Positions 14,003 to 22,654 of a stretch of DNA of 64,000 nt are shown in pieces. The notes under the pieces were generated by a model. The model made no database searches. It worked only from the letters and a program-made list of their open reading frames with translations, and was not told the DNA's origin. The stretch covers positions 1 to 64,000 of the forward strand of contig SUXE01000003.1 in NCBI GenBank assembly GCA_015061115.1, given 5' to 3'. Origin of the DNA: Bacteroidales bacterium (lineage in GTDB: Bacteria > Bacteroidota > Bacteroidia > Bacteroidales > Paludibacteraceae). The first letter of the stretch is position 1. Each line of letters starts with the position of its first letter. A program made the translations under genes and the position numbers.

Positions 14003-15562
14003 ATGGATTTAAGTATATCAATACCATATTTCTGCTTTATGGCCATATTGGTGATGTTGGTATTTGTAGAGTTTAATCTACAAAGCCATAATCACAGAAC
14101 TAAGTTTGTTTTCATATTTTCTCTTTTCTTGTTCACACTCTTTGTGGGATTGAAGGGTTGGACAGGAATGGATGTTATGATGTACTATGAAAACTATCTT
14201 GAGGCTCCGACTTTGGGAGAATTTTTTTTGGGACGTTATCCTAAGGATTGGTATACTGATTTTGAAATAGGATTCAACTTGTTTGAAGTTATCGCTAAGA
14301 CGCTAGGTATGAGCTATTGGCAATTCCAGTTTGTCTATGTCTTGATAGATTCAATCATACTATTTTATTTTTTCAGACGCGAGACCAACTATTGTGTGTT
14401 GGCCTTGCTTATTTATTTTATTTGGTGGGGATGGGTGTTTCATGCAGAGCAATTGCGTAATGCCAATTCAGTGTTGTTGTTTATGATGTCATTGAAATAT
14501 GTCCGAAACAAACAAGTTTTTTCTTATGTGTTGTTGAATCTTCTCGGTATGACGTTTCATACCACTTCATTAATTTATATAATTGTATATCCACTTTTGA
14601 GAATCACACTGACAAAGAATCAGTTGCTGTGGATTTTTACAGTTGTAATGTTGATATTCATATTTAGGATCAAGTTCATTAACATTGTACTGACAGGATT
14701 GTATACTTATGGAGGACAGCATATCGCGTCAAAAATTCAAAAATATTATACGAATATCATTTATGCTGATTCGTATTATAATTTAGGAATGCGAAAGATA
14801 ATAGTATGTTTTGCATATATTATGTTTTTTTTCTTCCCTAATTATTTTAAGGTGGGAAAAAATATTGACAATGTTACAAAAAATGTATTTGTTATCTATT
14901 TCATCCTCGTCTTCTCGCTTTGTGAAATCAGAGTGTTACAAGATAGAGCGTCGTCTCTATTTTGTATAGGGTTGGTAATGCTGTTTGTACAATATTATGC
15001 AGATTTAAAATTCCGTTTATATAAGCAAGTTTATATGCTGTGTGTTATTGGCGTTATGTTTATCACGGGATTCAAATATTTCAGTGTCGAATCATACCGT
15101 TATAGGACATCTTTTACGGCAGCTGCGGATTATAAGGATTATGATGATGAATTGGAGAAACGTAAGCTTGAAGAATATCTGGATGCAGTCAAACGTAATA
15201 AGGATGTGAAGAAAGAAAAAAACGATCAATTGAAGGATTTTGATAGAATTCGAGCTGAACAAGGAATAGAAAAAGTCAAAGATCAAAAGCTACACCGACA
15301 GAAAACAAACAAATTTGATGCAAAGAAGTATAAAGGACAATATGACGAAACTGACGAAGAGAGTGAATTTGATGGTGATTTTGATAGTCAAGAAAGTGAA
15401 CTTCGTAAACGACAATTTGATAAAGATGACGATGATGAGAAAAATGATGAATTAATAGAAGAGAGTGATGAAGAGGGTGAGGAAACTATAAATAAAGACA
15501 ATAGGCGTAGTACTAAATATAAAAAGTCTTATTATAGTGGTCATAAACAAAAAAGGCGGTGA
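14003..15562 (+). CDS. EpsG-like polysaccharide polymerase with charged tail
   Basis: This 519-aa protein has about 370 N-terminal residues with ten or so membrane helices and the EpsG-family look (early GLKGWTGMDVMMYYENY, then YWQFQFVYVLIDS and HAEQLRNANSVLLFMMSLKY with a periplasmic RN). EpsG proteins are thought to polymerise exopolysaccharide repeat units. From about residue 370 onward the protein has an unusual extension of roughly 150 residues, made almost entirely of Lys, Asp, Glu, Arg and Gln (for example KDDDDEKNDELIEESDEEGE), ending in basic KYKKSYYSGHKQKRR. Such a tail is not part of the usual family. It would be cytoplasmic or periplasmic depending on helix number, which I cannot fix by eye. 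The stop codon is 1 bp before the CDF start. Confidence 0.8.
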   Translation: MDLSISIPYFCFMAILVMLVFVEFNLQSHNHRTKFVFIFSLFLFTLFVGLKGWTGMDVMMYYENYLEAPTLGEFFLGRYPKDWYTDFEIGFNLFEVIAKTLGMSYWQFQFVYVLIDSIILFYFFRRETNYCVLALLIYFIWWGWVFHAEQLRNANSVLLFMMSLKYVRNKQVFSYVLLNLLGMTFHTTSLIYIIVYPLLRITLTKNQLLWIFTVVMLIFIFRIKFINIVLTGLYTYGGQHIASKIQKYYTNIIYADSYYNLGMRKIIVCFAYIMFFFFPNYFKVGKNIDNVTKNVFVIYFILVFSLCEIRVLQDRASSLFCIGLVMLFVQYYADLKFRLYKQVYMLCVIGVMFITGFKYFSVESYRYRTSFTAAADYKDYDDELEKRKLEEYLDAVKRNKDVKKEKNDQLKDFDRIRAEQGIEKVKDQKLHRQKTNKFDAKKYKGQYDETDEESEFDGDFDSQESELRKRQFDKDDDDEKNDELIEESDEEGEETINKDNRRSTKYKKSYYSGHKQKRR

Positions 15563-15563
15563 A

Positions 15564-16469
15564 ATGGAGATGAATCAGATAGAATATCGACAAAAAGAGA
15601 TAGTAAGGGTTACTTTTATAGGGACTGTGGTAAATGCTATTCTTATTGTCTTAAAGTTTGCTGCAGGAATATTGGGTAATTCTGCGGCAATGGTGGCAGA
15701 CGGAGTCCATTCGCTTAGTGATTTCCTTACCGATTTTGTTGTTATTGTGATGCTTAGAATTAGCAGCAAACCTTCTGATGAGGACCATGATTTCGGACAT
15801 GGCAAATATGAAACACTCGCCACAACAATTATAGGATTATTTTTGATTCTTGTTGGTGGTGGTATTTTGTGGAGCGGAACGACAAAAATATACGGTTTTT
15901 TGATTAATGGTGAAGCACTTGTATCACCGGGTTGGTTTGCATTCGGAGCGGCTATTGCCAGTATATTTATGAAGGAAGGTATCTACCAATATACTATATC
16001 GAAAAGCAGGAATCTAAATAGTGAGGCTCTTGTGGCAAACGCATGGCATCATCGTAGTGATGCGCTCTCTTCAATAGGGACAGCAATAGGTATTGGTGCT
16101 GCATGTCTGCTTGGATCTAATTGGGCGATCCTTGATCCCTTGGCAGCGGTAATAGTTAGCTTCTTTATTTTTAAGGTTGCTATTCAACTTATAAGAAGCA
16201 GTGTGAACCAGTTGCTTGAGAGCAGTTTGCCAATAGAGATTGAAAAAGAAATTGAGAATATTGTCAATTCTTATCCTGGGGTGACGGAAATGCATAATTT
16301 ACGTACTCGTCAGGTTGGTGTTAACTATGCTATAACTATGCATGTAAGGATGGATGGAAATCTCTCTCTTTATGATTCTCATGAAAAGGTAGATCAAATA
16401 GAGAAGGAATTAAAAGAAAAATTCGGACATCAGACTATTATTAGTATTCATGTTGAACCATGGAAATAG
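15564..16469 (+). CDS. Cation diffusion facilitator (CDF) metal exporter
   Basis: This 301-aa inner-membrane transporter of the CDF family moves divalent metal ions out of the cytoplasm using the proton gradient. It has six predicted helices. The metal site motifs are VADGVHSLSD in helix 2 and NAWHHRSDALSS in helix 5 (HxxxD). The C-terminal cytoplasmic dimerisation domain is present (VNSYPGVTEMHNLRTRQVG and ISIHVEPWK). In the helix-2 site a His replaces the first Asp of YiiP, so the metal preference may differ from Zn. The ATG at 15564 is 1 bp after the EpsG stop, implying translational coupling. A longer frame to 15537 overlaps EpsG and is not used. It is an odd partner for polysaccharide genes and may be a passenger in the operon. 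Confidence 0.93.
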   Translation: MEMNQIEYRQKEIVRVTFIGTVVNAILIVLKFAAGILGNSAAMVADGVHSLSDFLTDFVVIVMLRISSKPSDEDHDFGHGKYETLATTIIGLFLILVGGGILWSGTTKIYGFLINGEALVSPGWFAFGAAIASIFMKEGIYQYTISKSRNLNSEALVANAWHHRSDALSSIGTAIGIGAACLLGSNWAILDPLAAVIVSFFIFKVAIQLIRSSVNQLLESSLPIEIEKEIENIVNSYPGVTEMHNLRTRQVGVNYAITMHVRMDGNLSLYDSHEKVDQIEKELKEKFGHQTIISIHVEPWK

Positions 16470-16493
16470 AAAAGACAAAAAAATTAGGTTATT

Positions 16494-17552
16494 ATGAACA
16501 AGCGAAGAATTAAATTGGCCATTAAACTTCTTAAAGGGATAAGACCAAATAAAGATTTTTTTAAATATATCACTAATCGTATTCGTGTCGTTTTTTTCAA
16601 TCCACATAAGGAGTTGAAAGTTAATTATCCGACAGGTTTGATGATTGAACTTGGAAACAGATGTAATCTTCATTGTACTATTTGTCCACGTGAATACAAG
16701 TATGGAAAGCAGATGGATCAAGGGTTTATGTCTTTGGAACACGTTTGTCAGATAATTGACGAGGTATATCCATATTTGGATAGTATAGGTCTGACAGGAT
16801 TAGGTGAAACTTTATTATATCCACATCTTGAGGAAGTCGTCAAGTATATAAAGTCGAAACGCAAGAATTTGGTGATATCGATTTCTACAAATGCAAACTT
16901 TGCTGGATGCGTGGAGAAAATTGTCCCATTGTTGCCTTATTTAGACAGTGTTCAGTTTTCTGTGGATGGCGTAAATTCTACTTATGAAAAAATTCGTCCC
17001 AACACTCATTTTGAGGATATTTCGAAAAATATCAGGGCAATTGTAAATGCATCAGATGGAGACACTGATTTTATGATAAATACCGTCATAACTCCAGAAA
17101 ATTATGATAACATTATTCCTGTGATTGATTTTGCTGAGAGTGTAGGTATTCAGTTTGTTAATTTTAATCGTATTAATCTTGCTTCTATACCGGAACGTGA
17201 TTTTGAGAGTCATAAAGCCTTTTTTCATGGTGAAGAATATCGTGCTATTTTAAGGGAATTTAGAGAACGTCAAAAGTATATGAAAGGAATAACTTTCTCT
17301 GAAGAAACAGATGCAAAAGGAGGTTCTTTCCAAGATTGCACATTCCCTTGGTATCATCAATATATTACATGGGATGGATATATGGTGCCATGTTGTGCGA
17401 AACCTTTCCCTAAAGAAAAAAACTTTGGTAATGTGTTTGAAAAAGGCGTGATGGGAGTCCTTAATGGTAAGGAGTTTATAGCGTGGCGTCGTTTATGGCA
17501 GAAGAATATAACGCCTGAATTTTGTAAACATTGCAATAATATTCGTTTATAG
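16494..17552 (+). CDS. Radical SAM/SPASM-domain protein
   Basis: This 352-aa protein has the radical SAM cluster motif CNLHCTIC (CxxxCxxC) in GNRCNLHCTICPRE, a following GLTGLGETLLYP that matches the SAM-binding GGE region, and a C-terminal SPASM-type cysteine set (CTFPWYHQYITWDGYMVPCC, then CKHC) that would bind an additional Fe-S cluster. Such enzymes generate a 5'-deoxyadenosyl radical; SPASM members modify peptides, sugars or anaerobic sulfatases. In this position a modification of a sugar or of a secreted product is plausible but unproven. It lies 24 bp after the CDF gene. It ends 158 bp before the DUF4197 gene, which has its own promoter. Confidence 0.85.
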   Translation: MNKRRIKLAIKLLKGIRPNKDFFKYITNRIRVVFFNPHKELKVNYPTGLMIELGNRCNLHCTICPREYKYGKQMDQGFMSLEHVCQIIDEVYPYLDSIGLTGLGETLLYPHLEEVVKYIKSKRKNLVISISTNANFAGCVEKIVPLLPYLDSVQFSVDGVNSTYEKIRPNTHFEDISKNIRAIVNASDGDTDFMINTVITPENYDNIIPVIDFAESVGIQFVNFNRINLASIPERDFESHKAFFHGEEYRAILREFRERQKYMKGITFSEETDAKGGSFQDCTFPWYHQYITWDGYMVPCCAKPFPKEKNFGNVFEKGVMGVLNGKEFIAWRRLWQKNITPEFCKHCNNIRL

Positions 17553-17668
17553 TGAGAATAAGTATTGGAAGTCAACTTGTTGCATAGTTCAGAATTAGTT
17601 AGATTATAAGAAATTATATATCGTCAAATATTTTTCATTCTTGGTGAAGGTATTTCATAAAAATACAT

Positions 17669-17676
17669 TATTTTTG
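17669..17676 (+). promoter_or_regulatory. -7 promoter element of the DUF4197 gene
   Basis: TATTTTTG matches TAnnTTTG, 35 bp before the DUF4197 start codon. No -33 box at the right spacing is evident. Confidence 0.4.
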
Positions 17677-17710
17677 ATTTTTAAAGTTACAAACATTAAT
17701 AGAAAGAAAT

Positions 17711-18586
17711 ATGGGATTATTTGGTGATATTTTATCTACAGTTGGTAAAGTGGCTGTGGATGCGGTAAAGAGTGGTAAAGCAGAGGAGATAATCAAGTCT
17801 ATGGCTGGAGGTGCTAACGGAAACGGTGGATTTGATGTCGGTTCTGGTTTGAAAGCGGCTCTTAAAGTCGGAATTGAGACTGCGGCAAAAAACCTTGGCG
17901 CTGAAGATGGTTATCTCGCAGATGCTGCGGTTCGCATAGGATTGCCAAAAGAAGCGATAACAACATTTAACGTTGTACAACAAGTTTCAAGCAATCCGAC
18001 CTTCAATTCTATGCTTAATGCTTCTGGTATATCCATTCCTGATTCTGATACGATTATAAAACTGTTCAACCGTGCGGCAGAAAATGCAGCTCCAAAGTCA
18101 ATAGATATCTTTACGAATGCAATCACAAATATTTCGTTCGCTGATGCGGAACAATTATTGTTTGGCGCAGACAATGCAGCAACGCAATATCTTCAAAAAA
18201 ATACATTTACTCAGTTGACTGACGCTTTTGTTCCATCTATCACTGATTCTTTGAATACAATAAAGGTGGCTAATGTGACACCAACTTCAGCTTGGAACAC
18301 ATATGCGACATATAACAACAAACTTGTTGAATTACTTGACAGTAACACTGCAAAGATGGCTCTTGAGATGGCACGTAAGCTGGGAGTTGTTCCAGATGAA
18401 TATTTTGAAAAGTTGAGAACGATTAATCAAGTGAATCCGGATTTGTCAGGTTACATCACTGGTGAAGCTTTGAATGGTTTGTTTACAAAAGTTTCGGAGA
18501 AGGAGTATGATATACGTCACAATGCAAGTGCTCGTGTTTCAGATGTTCTTCAGAGTGTGTTTGGAAGACTTGATAACAAAGGTTGA
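17711..18586 (+). CDS. DUF4197 protein without signal peptide
   Basis: This 291-aa protein matches DUF4197 along most of its length: GLKAALKVGIETAAKNLGAE, DGYLADAAVRIGLPKE, FNRAAENAAPKSIDIFTNAI, NISFADAEQLLFGADNAATQ and QLTDAFVPSITDSL are the recognisable blocks. The function of the family is unknown. The members I am familiar with have a signal peptide or lipobox. Here the N-terminus (MGLFGDILSTVGKVAVDAVK) is amphipathic and Gly-rich with no cleavable signal, so the protein may be cytoplasmic or membrane-associated. It has its own promoter element and a strong terminator, so it is an independent unit dropped into the polysaccharide region. Confidence 0.82.
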   Translation: MGLFGDILSTVGKVAVDAVKSGKAEEIIKSMAGGANGNGGFDVGSGLKAALKVGIETAAKNLGAEDGYLADAAVRIGLPKEAITTFNVVQQVSSNPTFNSMLNASGISIPDSDTIIKLFNRAAENAAPKSIDIFTNAITNISFADAEQLLFGADNAATQYLQKNTFTQLTDAFVPSITDSLNTIKVANVTPTSAWNTYATYNNKLVELLDSNTAKMALEMARKLGVVPDEYFEKLRTINQVNPDLSGYITGEALNGLFTKVSEKEYDIRHNASARVSDVLQSVFGRLDNKG

Positions 18587-18613
18587 CAAATGCTTTTTTT
18601 GAGATAAATAGTG

Positions 18614-18642
18614 AAGACGTAAGTGATTACGTCTTTTTTTTT
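18614..18642 (+). terminator. Rho-independent terminator of the DUF4197 gene
   Basis: AAGACGTAA and TTACGTCTT pair around GTGA and are followed by an unbroken T-run. It is 28 bp after the stop codon and is the clearest intrinsic terminator in the window. Confidence 0.9.
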
Positions 18643-18859
18643 GTCTCAAACAATAGCAATGAAATGTTAAAAATGGTTAAAAATATGTTGAACAATATAT
18701 ATTTTTATAATTTTGCATATGCGTTGATGAAATTGGCTTATGTTTATTCCATAATTGTATGGTTTGTAGGACAATTGAATATTTAGGGTAAATAAGACTT
18801 CAGGTTAGATAAATAGTGAGTTGAAACAAGATGTATTTTGAGTTTTGAGGGGGAAGAAA

Positions 18860-20389
18860 ATGAGCAACTACACATCTGAAAATAAAAAAATTGCTAAGAA
18901 TACATTGGCATTATATGCTCGCACCATTATAGTGATGTTGGTGTCATTATATGTGTCACGTGTATTGCTTAACAAATTAGGTGTTGATGATTATGGTATC
19001 TACAATGTTGTGGGAAGCATTGTAATATTGTTTTCTTTTTTAAATAATGCTCTTACGGCATCATCACAACGATTTTTGACGGTTGCGCTTGGAGAAGAGG
19101 ACAACATTAAGATGTGTAAAGTGTTCAATACTTCCGTTTCTATTCAGATTATATTGGTCGCAGTTTCTGTAGTCCTTCTTGAAGTTGGAGGAACTTGGTT
19201 TTTAAATAATCGGCTTAATATACCGGAAGAACGACTGGATGCGGCAAACTATGCTTTCCAATTTTCAATTCTTACTTTTGCTTTGAATTTCATCCGTGTG
19301 CCATATTCAGCGAGTGTCGTTGCCTATGAGAGATTGGATTTTTTTGCGTATGCGAGTATTGTGGATGCAGTGCTTAAACTTGGCATTGCTTTTATGATAG
19401 GGTTCACGGGGTATGACAGACTTGTGACATATTCTTTCATGCTCGCTTTTGAAAGTTTTGTCATGTTGCTTGTCTACAAAATATTCTGTACGAGGACGTT
19501 TAACACTTGTCGATACAATGGCATATTGGATAAAAAAATCTTCAAAGAAATGTTTATGTTTTCCGGTTGGACATTGTTCGGTGGATTTAGTAATGTGGCG
19601 ACGCAGAACGGATTTCTTTTTATGCTGAATATGTTTTGTGGAGTTGTGGCGAATGCGGCTATGGGTATTGCTAATCAAGTGTTGACTGCATTAGTGACAT
19701 TTGTATCAAGTTTCCAGACTTCATTTCAACCGCAGATTGTGAAATCTTATGCTCAGGGAGAGATAAGTCGTTTGCACAGTCTGATCAACAGCACCTCTAA
19801 ATTTTCTTTTGCTTTAATGTTTCTTCCCGCATGTCTGTTGATACTCAATATTGACTTGGTTTTGGATCTTTGGCTTGGAAATGTACCTGAAAATGCTGGC
19901 CATTTTTGTCAGATTTTGATAGTATGTTCCATGATTGATGCCGTCACGGGGCCATTTTATTGTGCGATTATGGCTACGGGAAAAATTGCTAAATACCAGA
20001 TTCTAATTAGTATTAGTTTCTTGCTTGATCTTCTGTTATCGTTTTTATTGTTTAAAATGGGAATAGAACCATATCTAATATTGATATCAAGAATTATGAC
20101 AAGAGGATTTTTGAATGCGTTTGTCGGGATGTATTTCTTAAGGAGTCTTCTTGGTCATGATATGAAGTTATATTTACGAAAGACGATATCACCGATTTTA
20201 TTGTTTTTATTAATAATTTCTCCTGTTGCGTATGTCGTCTATTCGAATTTTGACGGTATCAGGCTTTTGGTGGTATCTGTATCGGTTGTAAGTCTGACAT
20301 TTTTGTTTTTAAGCTATTATATACTTTTCGCACCGTCGGAAAGACAATACATAATGTCATTTGTAAAAAAGTTCAAAGAGCGTGGATAA
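18860..20389 (+). CDS. Wzx-type polysaccharide flippase
   Basis: This 509-aa membrane protein is in the oligosaccharide flippase (Wzx, MOP superfamily) group and should move lipid-linked repeat units from the inner to the outer face of the cytoplasmic membrane. It has about 14 hydrophobic segments. The N-terminus is characteristic: KNTLALYARTIIVMLVSLYV followed by SRVLLNKLGVDDYGIYNVVG. Later segments include ANAAMGIANQV and SFQTSFQPQIVKSYAQGE, typical of Bacteroidales flippases. The ATG at 18860 follows GAGGGGGAAG, a fair ribosome site; an in-frame TTG at 18845 is less likely. It begins the main plus-strand run of polysaccharide genes and overlaps the next gene by 8 bp. Confidence 0.92.
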   Translation: MSNYTSENKKIAKNTLALYARTIIVMLVSLYVSRVLLNKLGVDDYGIYNVVGSIVILFSFLNNALTASSQRFLTVALGEEDNIKMCKVFNTSVSIQIILVAVSVVLLEVGGTWFLNNRLNIPEERLDAANYAFQFSILTFALNFIRVPYSASVVAYERLDFFAYASIVDAVLKLGIAFMIGFTGYDRLVTYSFMLAFESFVMLLVYKIFCTRTFNTCRYNGILDKKIFKEMFMFSGWTLFGGFSNVATQNGFLFMLNMFCGVVANAAMGIANQVLTALVTFVSSFQTSFQPQIVKSYAQGEISRLHSLINSTSKFSFALMFLPACLLILNIDLVLDLWLGNVPENAGHFCQILIVCSMIDAVTGPFYCAIMATGKIAKYQILISISFLLDLLLSFLLFKMGIEPYLILISRIMTRGFLNAFVGMYFLRSLLGHDMKLYLRKTISPILLFLLIISPVAYVVYSNFDGIRLLVVSVSVVSLTFLFLSYYILFAPSERQYIMSFVKKFKERG

Positions 20390-21368
20390 TTATAATTTCG
20401 TCTTCTTTTTGGAGGCTTTTTTTGAGTTTAATAAGATAATATATACAGAAATCAGCAAACGTGAGAATGTGAAGTCTGTGATAGGATTTGTCCCTAAAAA
20501 CAAATTCATGAAAATATTGTTTAGGCTTCATCATTCCAAAACGACAAACAAATTTTTTAGTTTGCCGTTTAAGTCATTATGGTTTAACTCCTATTTCAAA
20601 AATGATTTTGTAGACCAAAGTAAACCTATTGTATTCATATTTGATGCGAAATGGATGCAGTATGATTACATGCGGAACTATGTGGTATGGTTAAGGAAAA
20701 AATTCTCTGGTTGTAAACTGGTGGCTAATTACATTGATATTGTTTCCACATGGGAGGATTGTGCGAAGCCTGACGCTATCAGACATTTATTTGATATTTT
20801 GGTGACTTATGACAAAGATGATGCGCAGAAATACAATATGTTATATCATCCTACTGTCTATGCAGAAGCAACAATCTCAAGACCCAACAATATGCCGATG
20901 ACTGATGTGTTTTTTGTAGGATTAGCCAAAAATCGTATGAAAACAATTCTCGACACATATGATACTTTGGAGAAGGCAGGATTGAATTGTTATTTCTATG
21001 TTCTCAATGCGAAACCATCAGACAAGCAGGAACGCCGTGGAATCAATTATGTTGATGGAAAGTGGCTTCCTTATGAAGACTGCATTCAATATGTACAGCA
21101 TACTAAATGTGTCTTGGAGATCATGCAGCAGGGAGCAAAAGGAGAGACGTTGCGCACGTGGGAGGCAATTACATATGGAAAGATGTTGTTGACAAACAAT
21201 TCTGCAATTATGGAGTCCAAATTCTATAATCCGGATTATGTTTCTATAATTTCAAAAAATGGAGAAATAGAAACACAACGAATAAAGGATTACGAGTGTA
21301 GGCAAAATCCATTAAGAACCCAGATCACACCTGAAGGATTTCTAAGATACATTTCAGAAAATCTATGA
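20382..21368 (+). CDS. Putative glycosyltransferase (polysaccharide locus)
   Basis: This 328-aa cytoplasmic protein is probably a glycosyltransferase of the type often annotated as lipopolysaccharide biosynthesis protein. The C-terminal half shows a GT-B-like donor-binding region: DVFFVGLAKNRMKTILDTYD, then PYEDCIQYVQHTKCVLEIMQ and GETLRTWEAITYGKMLLTNN. The E-x(n)-R-x-W-E-A pattern is typical of this group. The start is GTG at 20382, overlapping the flippase stop by 8 bp. The first in-frame ATG is some 40 residues in and would remove the conserved beginning NFVFFLEAFFEFN. The sugar specificity cannot be read from sequence. Its stop overlaps the next start by 4 bp. Confidence 0.75.
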   Translation: MDNYNFVFFLEAFFEFNKIIYTEISKRENVKSVIGFVPKNKFMKILFRLHHSKTTNKFFSLPFKSLWFNSYFKNDFVDQSKPIVFIFDAKWMQYDYMRNYVVWLRKKFSGCKLVANYIDIVSTWEDCAKPDAIRHLFDILVTYDKDDAQKYNMLYHPTVYAEATISRPNNMPMTDVFFVGLAKNRMKTILDTYDTLEKAGLNCYFYVLNAKPSDKQERRGINYVDGKWLPYEDCIQYVQHTKCVLEIMQQGAKGETLRTWEAITYGKMLLTNNSAIMESKFYNPDYVSIISKNGEIETQRIKDYECRQNPLRTQITPEGFLRYISENL

Positions 21369-22654
21369 ATTATATACCAGCGATATACTTTGGCATATTA
21401 ACGTTTATCCTTCTTAAGAAACGAGGATTGGACGCTTGTTCGTATATATCTATAATATATATGACAACATCTGTTTTGGCTATAGCTATAGATGTGATGG
21501 GATTGAATCCAAACCTTGTATCGTTTGCCTCTTTATTGCCTACAGTAGTATATTGTATATTGTTAACGCTATTCATTATCCCTTTTTCTGTTATCGATAT
21601 CAATGAGTATGATGGTATATTGTTCCGTAGCAAGAAATTGATAAGAGTGGTTAATTATGTTTACTTTGTCTCTTTTGTATTTTATTTGCTCGCATATTTA
21701 GGTGACTTGCATTTCATATTAACCTATGGTGATTTTAATGAACTTAAAAGGTATGTATATGAAGGCGACGCTTATCAACTCACACAATATCCGACGATAA
21801 TAGAGTTGTTTCTATATCCTATTAGGATAATAGTAAACTCTAGTGTGATTATGATTTTTATATTCTTTTTCAATATTACCTTTTTGAATGAAAAATGGTG
21901 GATTAACGCGATGGCAGTGATTGGCTCCACAACAGTTATCCTCGCAGGTATTCTTGCCATTGACCGTTCAAGAACTTTTTTCTGGGTACTTCTTATTGGT
22001 CTGGCTGTCGCAATGTTCTGGAATCAGATGTCTGCCAAGATTAAAAGTGTTGCTATTTCCTTTAGTTCTGTGTTGTTGTTGGCAGCGGCAACGTATGCTG
22101 TAAGCGTGACTAAGGATCGATTTGAGGATAGAGACGGTGGTTCGGAAGGTGGTATAGTGACATATTTAGGCCAGCCATATTACTATTTTTGTCAGATCTG
22201 GGATTATTATCCAGCTCCTGATGGCGTGACTACAAAAACACTATTCCCTTCAGTTCATAAATTTATTTTTCACGATTTTGAAAGTCCTGTTGCGTATCAG
22301 ACTGAAATGGGACTGAAAAGTAATATGGATCTTGGTGTTTTTTATACACATTTGGGCTCATTCATGCTTTCTGCTGGCAAATTCGGACCATTTATGATTA
22401 CCATTGTGTATATTCTCCTTTTCTATTTTGTTTTTAAGGAGAGAGATGTTGTTCGTAATGTTGAAAACAAGAAACTAATATGTTTCCCTTTTGAAAAATT
22501 AATGATAATGTATTTCCTGCTTAGTATCCCTACGGTTGGATGTATCTGTTACTATTATGAAAACTATTATGTTGAGATAGTAACATATCTACTAACTGCT
22601 ATGATTTTTTGGGTAAAGGATGATAATGAGCAGGTATTAACTGTGCGAAAATGA
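21365..22654 (+). CDS. Wzy-type O-antigen/capsule polymerase
   Basis: This 429-aa protein has about 10-12 membrane helices and a large periplasmic loop between residues 240 and 340 (around SVTKDRFEDRDGGSEGG and GQPYYYFCQIWDYYP). That is the usual layout of Wzy polymerases, which are very divergent in sequence. An Arg-containing segment GILAIDRSRTFFWVLL after a helix is also typical. It should join lipid-linked repeat units in the periplasm. It overlaps the upstream gene by ATGA and the downstream GT4 gene by ATGA, so these three are translationally coupled. An EpsG-like protein at 14003 is a second polymerase-type protein in the same region. Confidence 0.8.
   Translation: MNYIPAIYFGILTFILLKKRGLDACSYISIIYMTTSVLAIAIDVMGLNPNLVSFASLLPTVVYCILLTLFIIPFSVIDINEYDGILFRSKKLIRVVNYVYFVSFVFYLLAYLGDLHFILTYGDFNELKRYVYEGDAYQLTQYPTIIELFLYPIRIIVNSSVIMIFIFFFNITFLNEKWWINAMAVIGSTTVILAGILAIDRSRTFFWVLLIGLAVAMFWNQMSAKIKSVAISFSSVLLLAAATYAVSVTKDRFEDRDGGSEGGIVTYLGQPYYYFCQIWDYYPAPDGVTTKTLFPSVHKFIFHDFESPVAYQTEMGLKSNMDLGVFYTHLGSFMLSAGKFGPFMITIVYILLFYFVFKERDVVRNVENKKLICFPFEKLMIMYFLLSIPTVGCICYYYENYYVEIVTYLLTAMIFWVKDDNEQVLTVRK

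Noticed and set aside
15118..15145. FLAG-like DYKDYDDE in the EpsG tail, suggesting an engineered tag
   Set aside because: It is not the FLAG sequence and sits inside a long natural run of Lys/Asp/Glu with ordinary codon use.
18583..18786. Plus-strand frame of 67 residues after the DUF4197 gene
   Set aside because: It runs straight through the strong terminator and its long T-run, overlaps the previous stop, and has no conserved feature.
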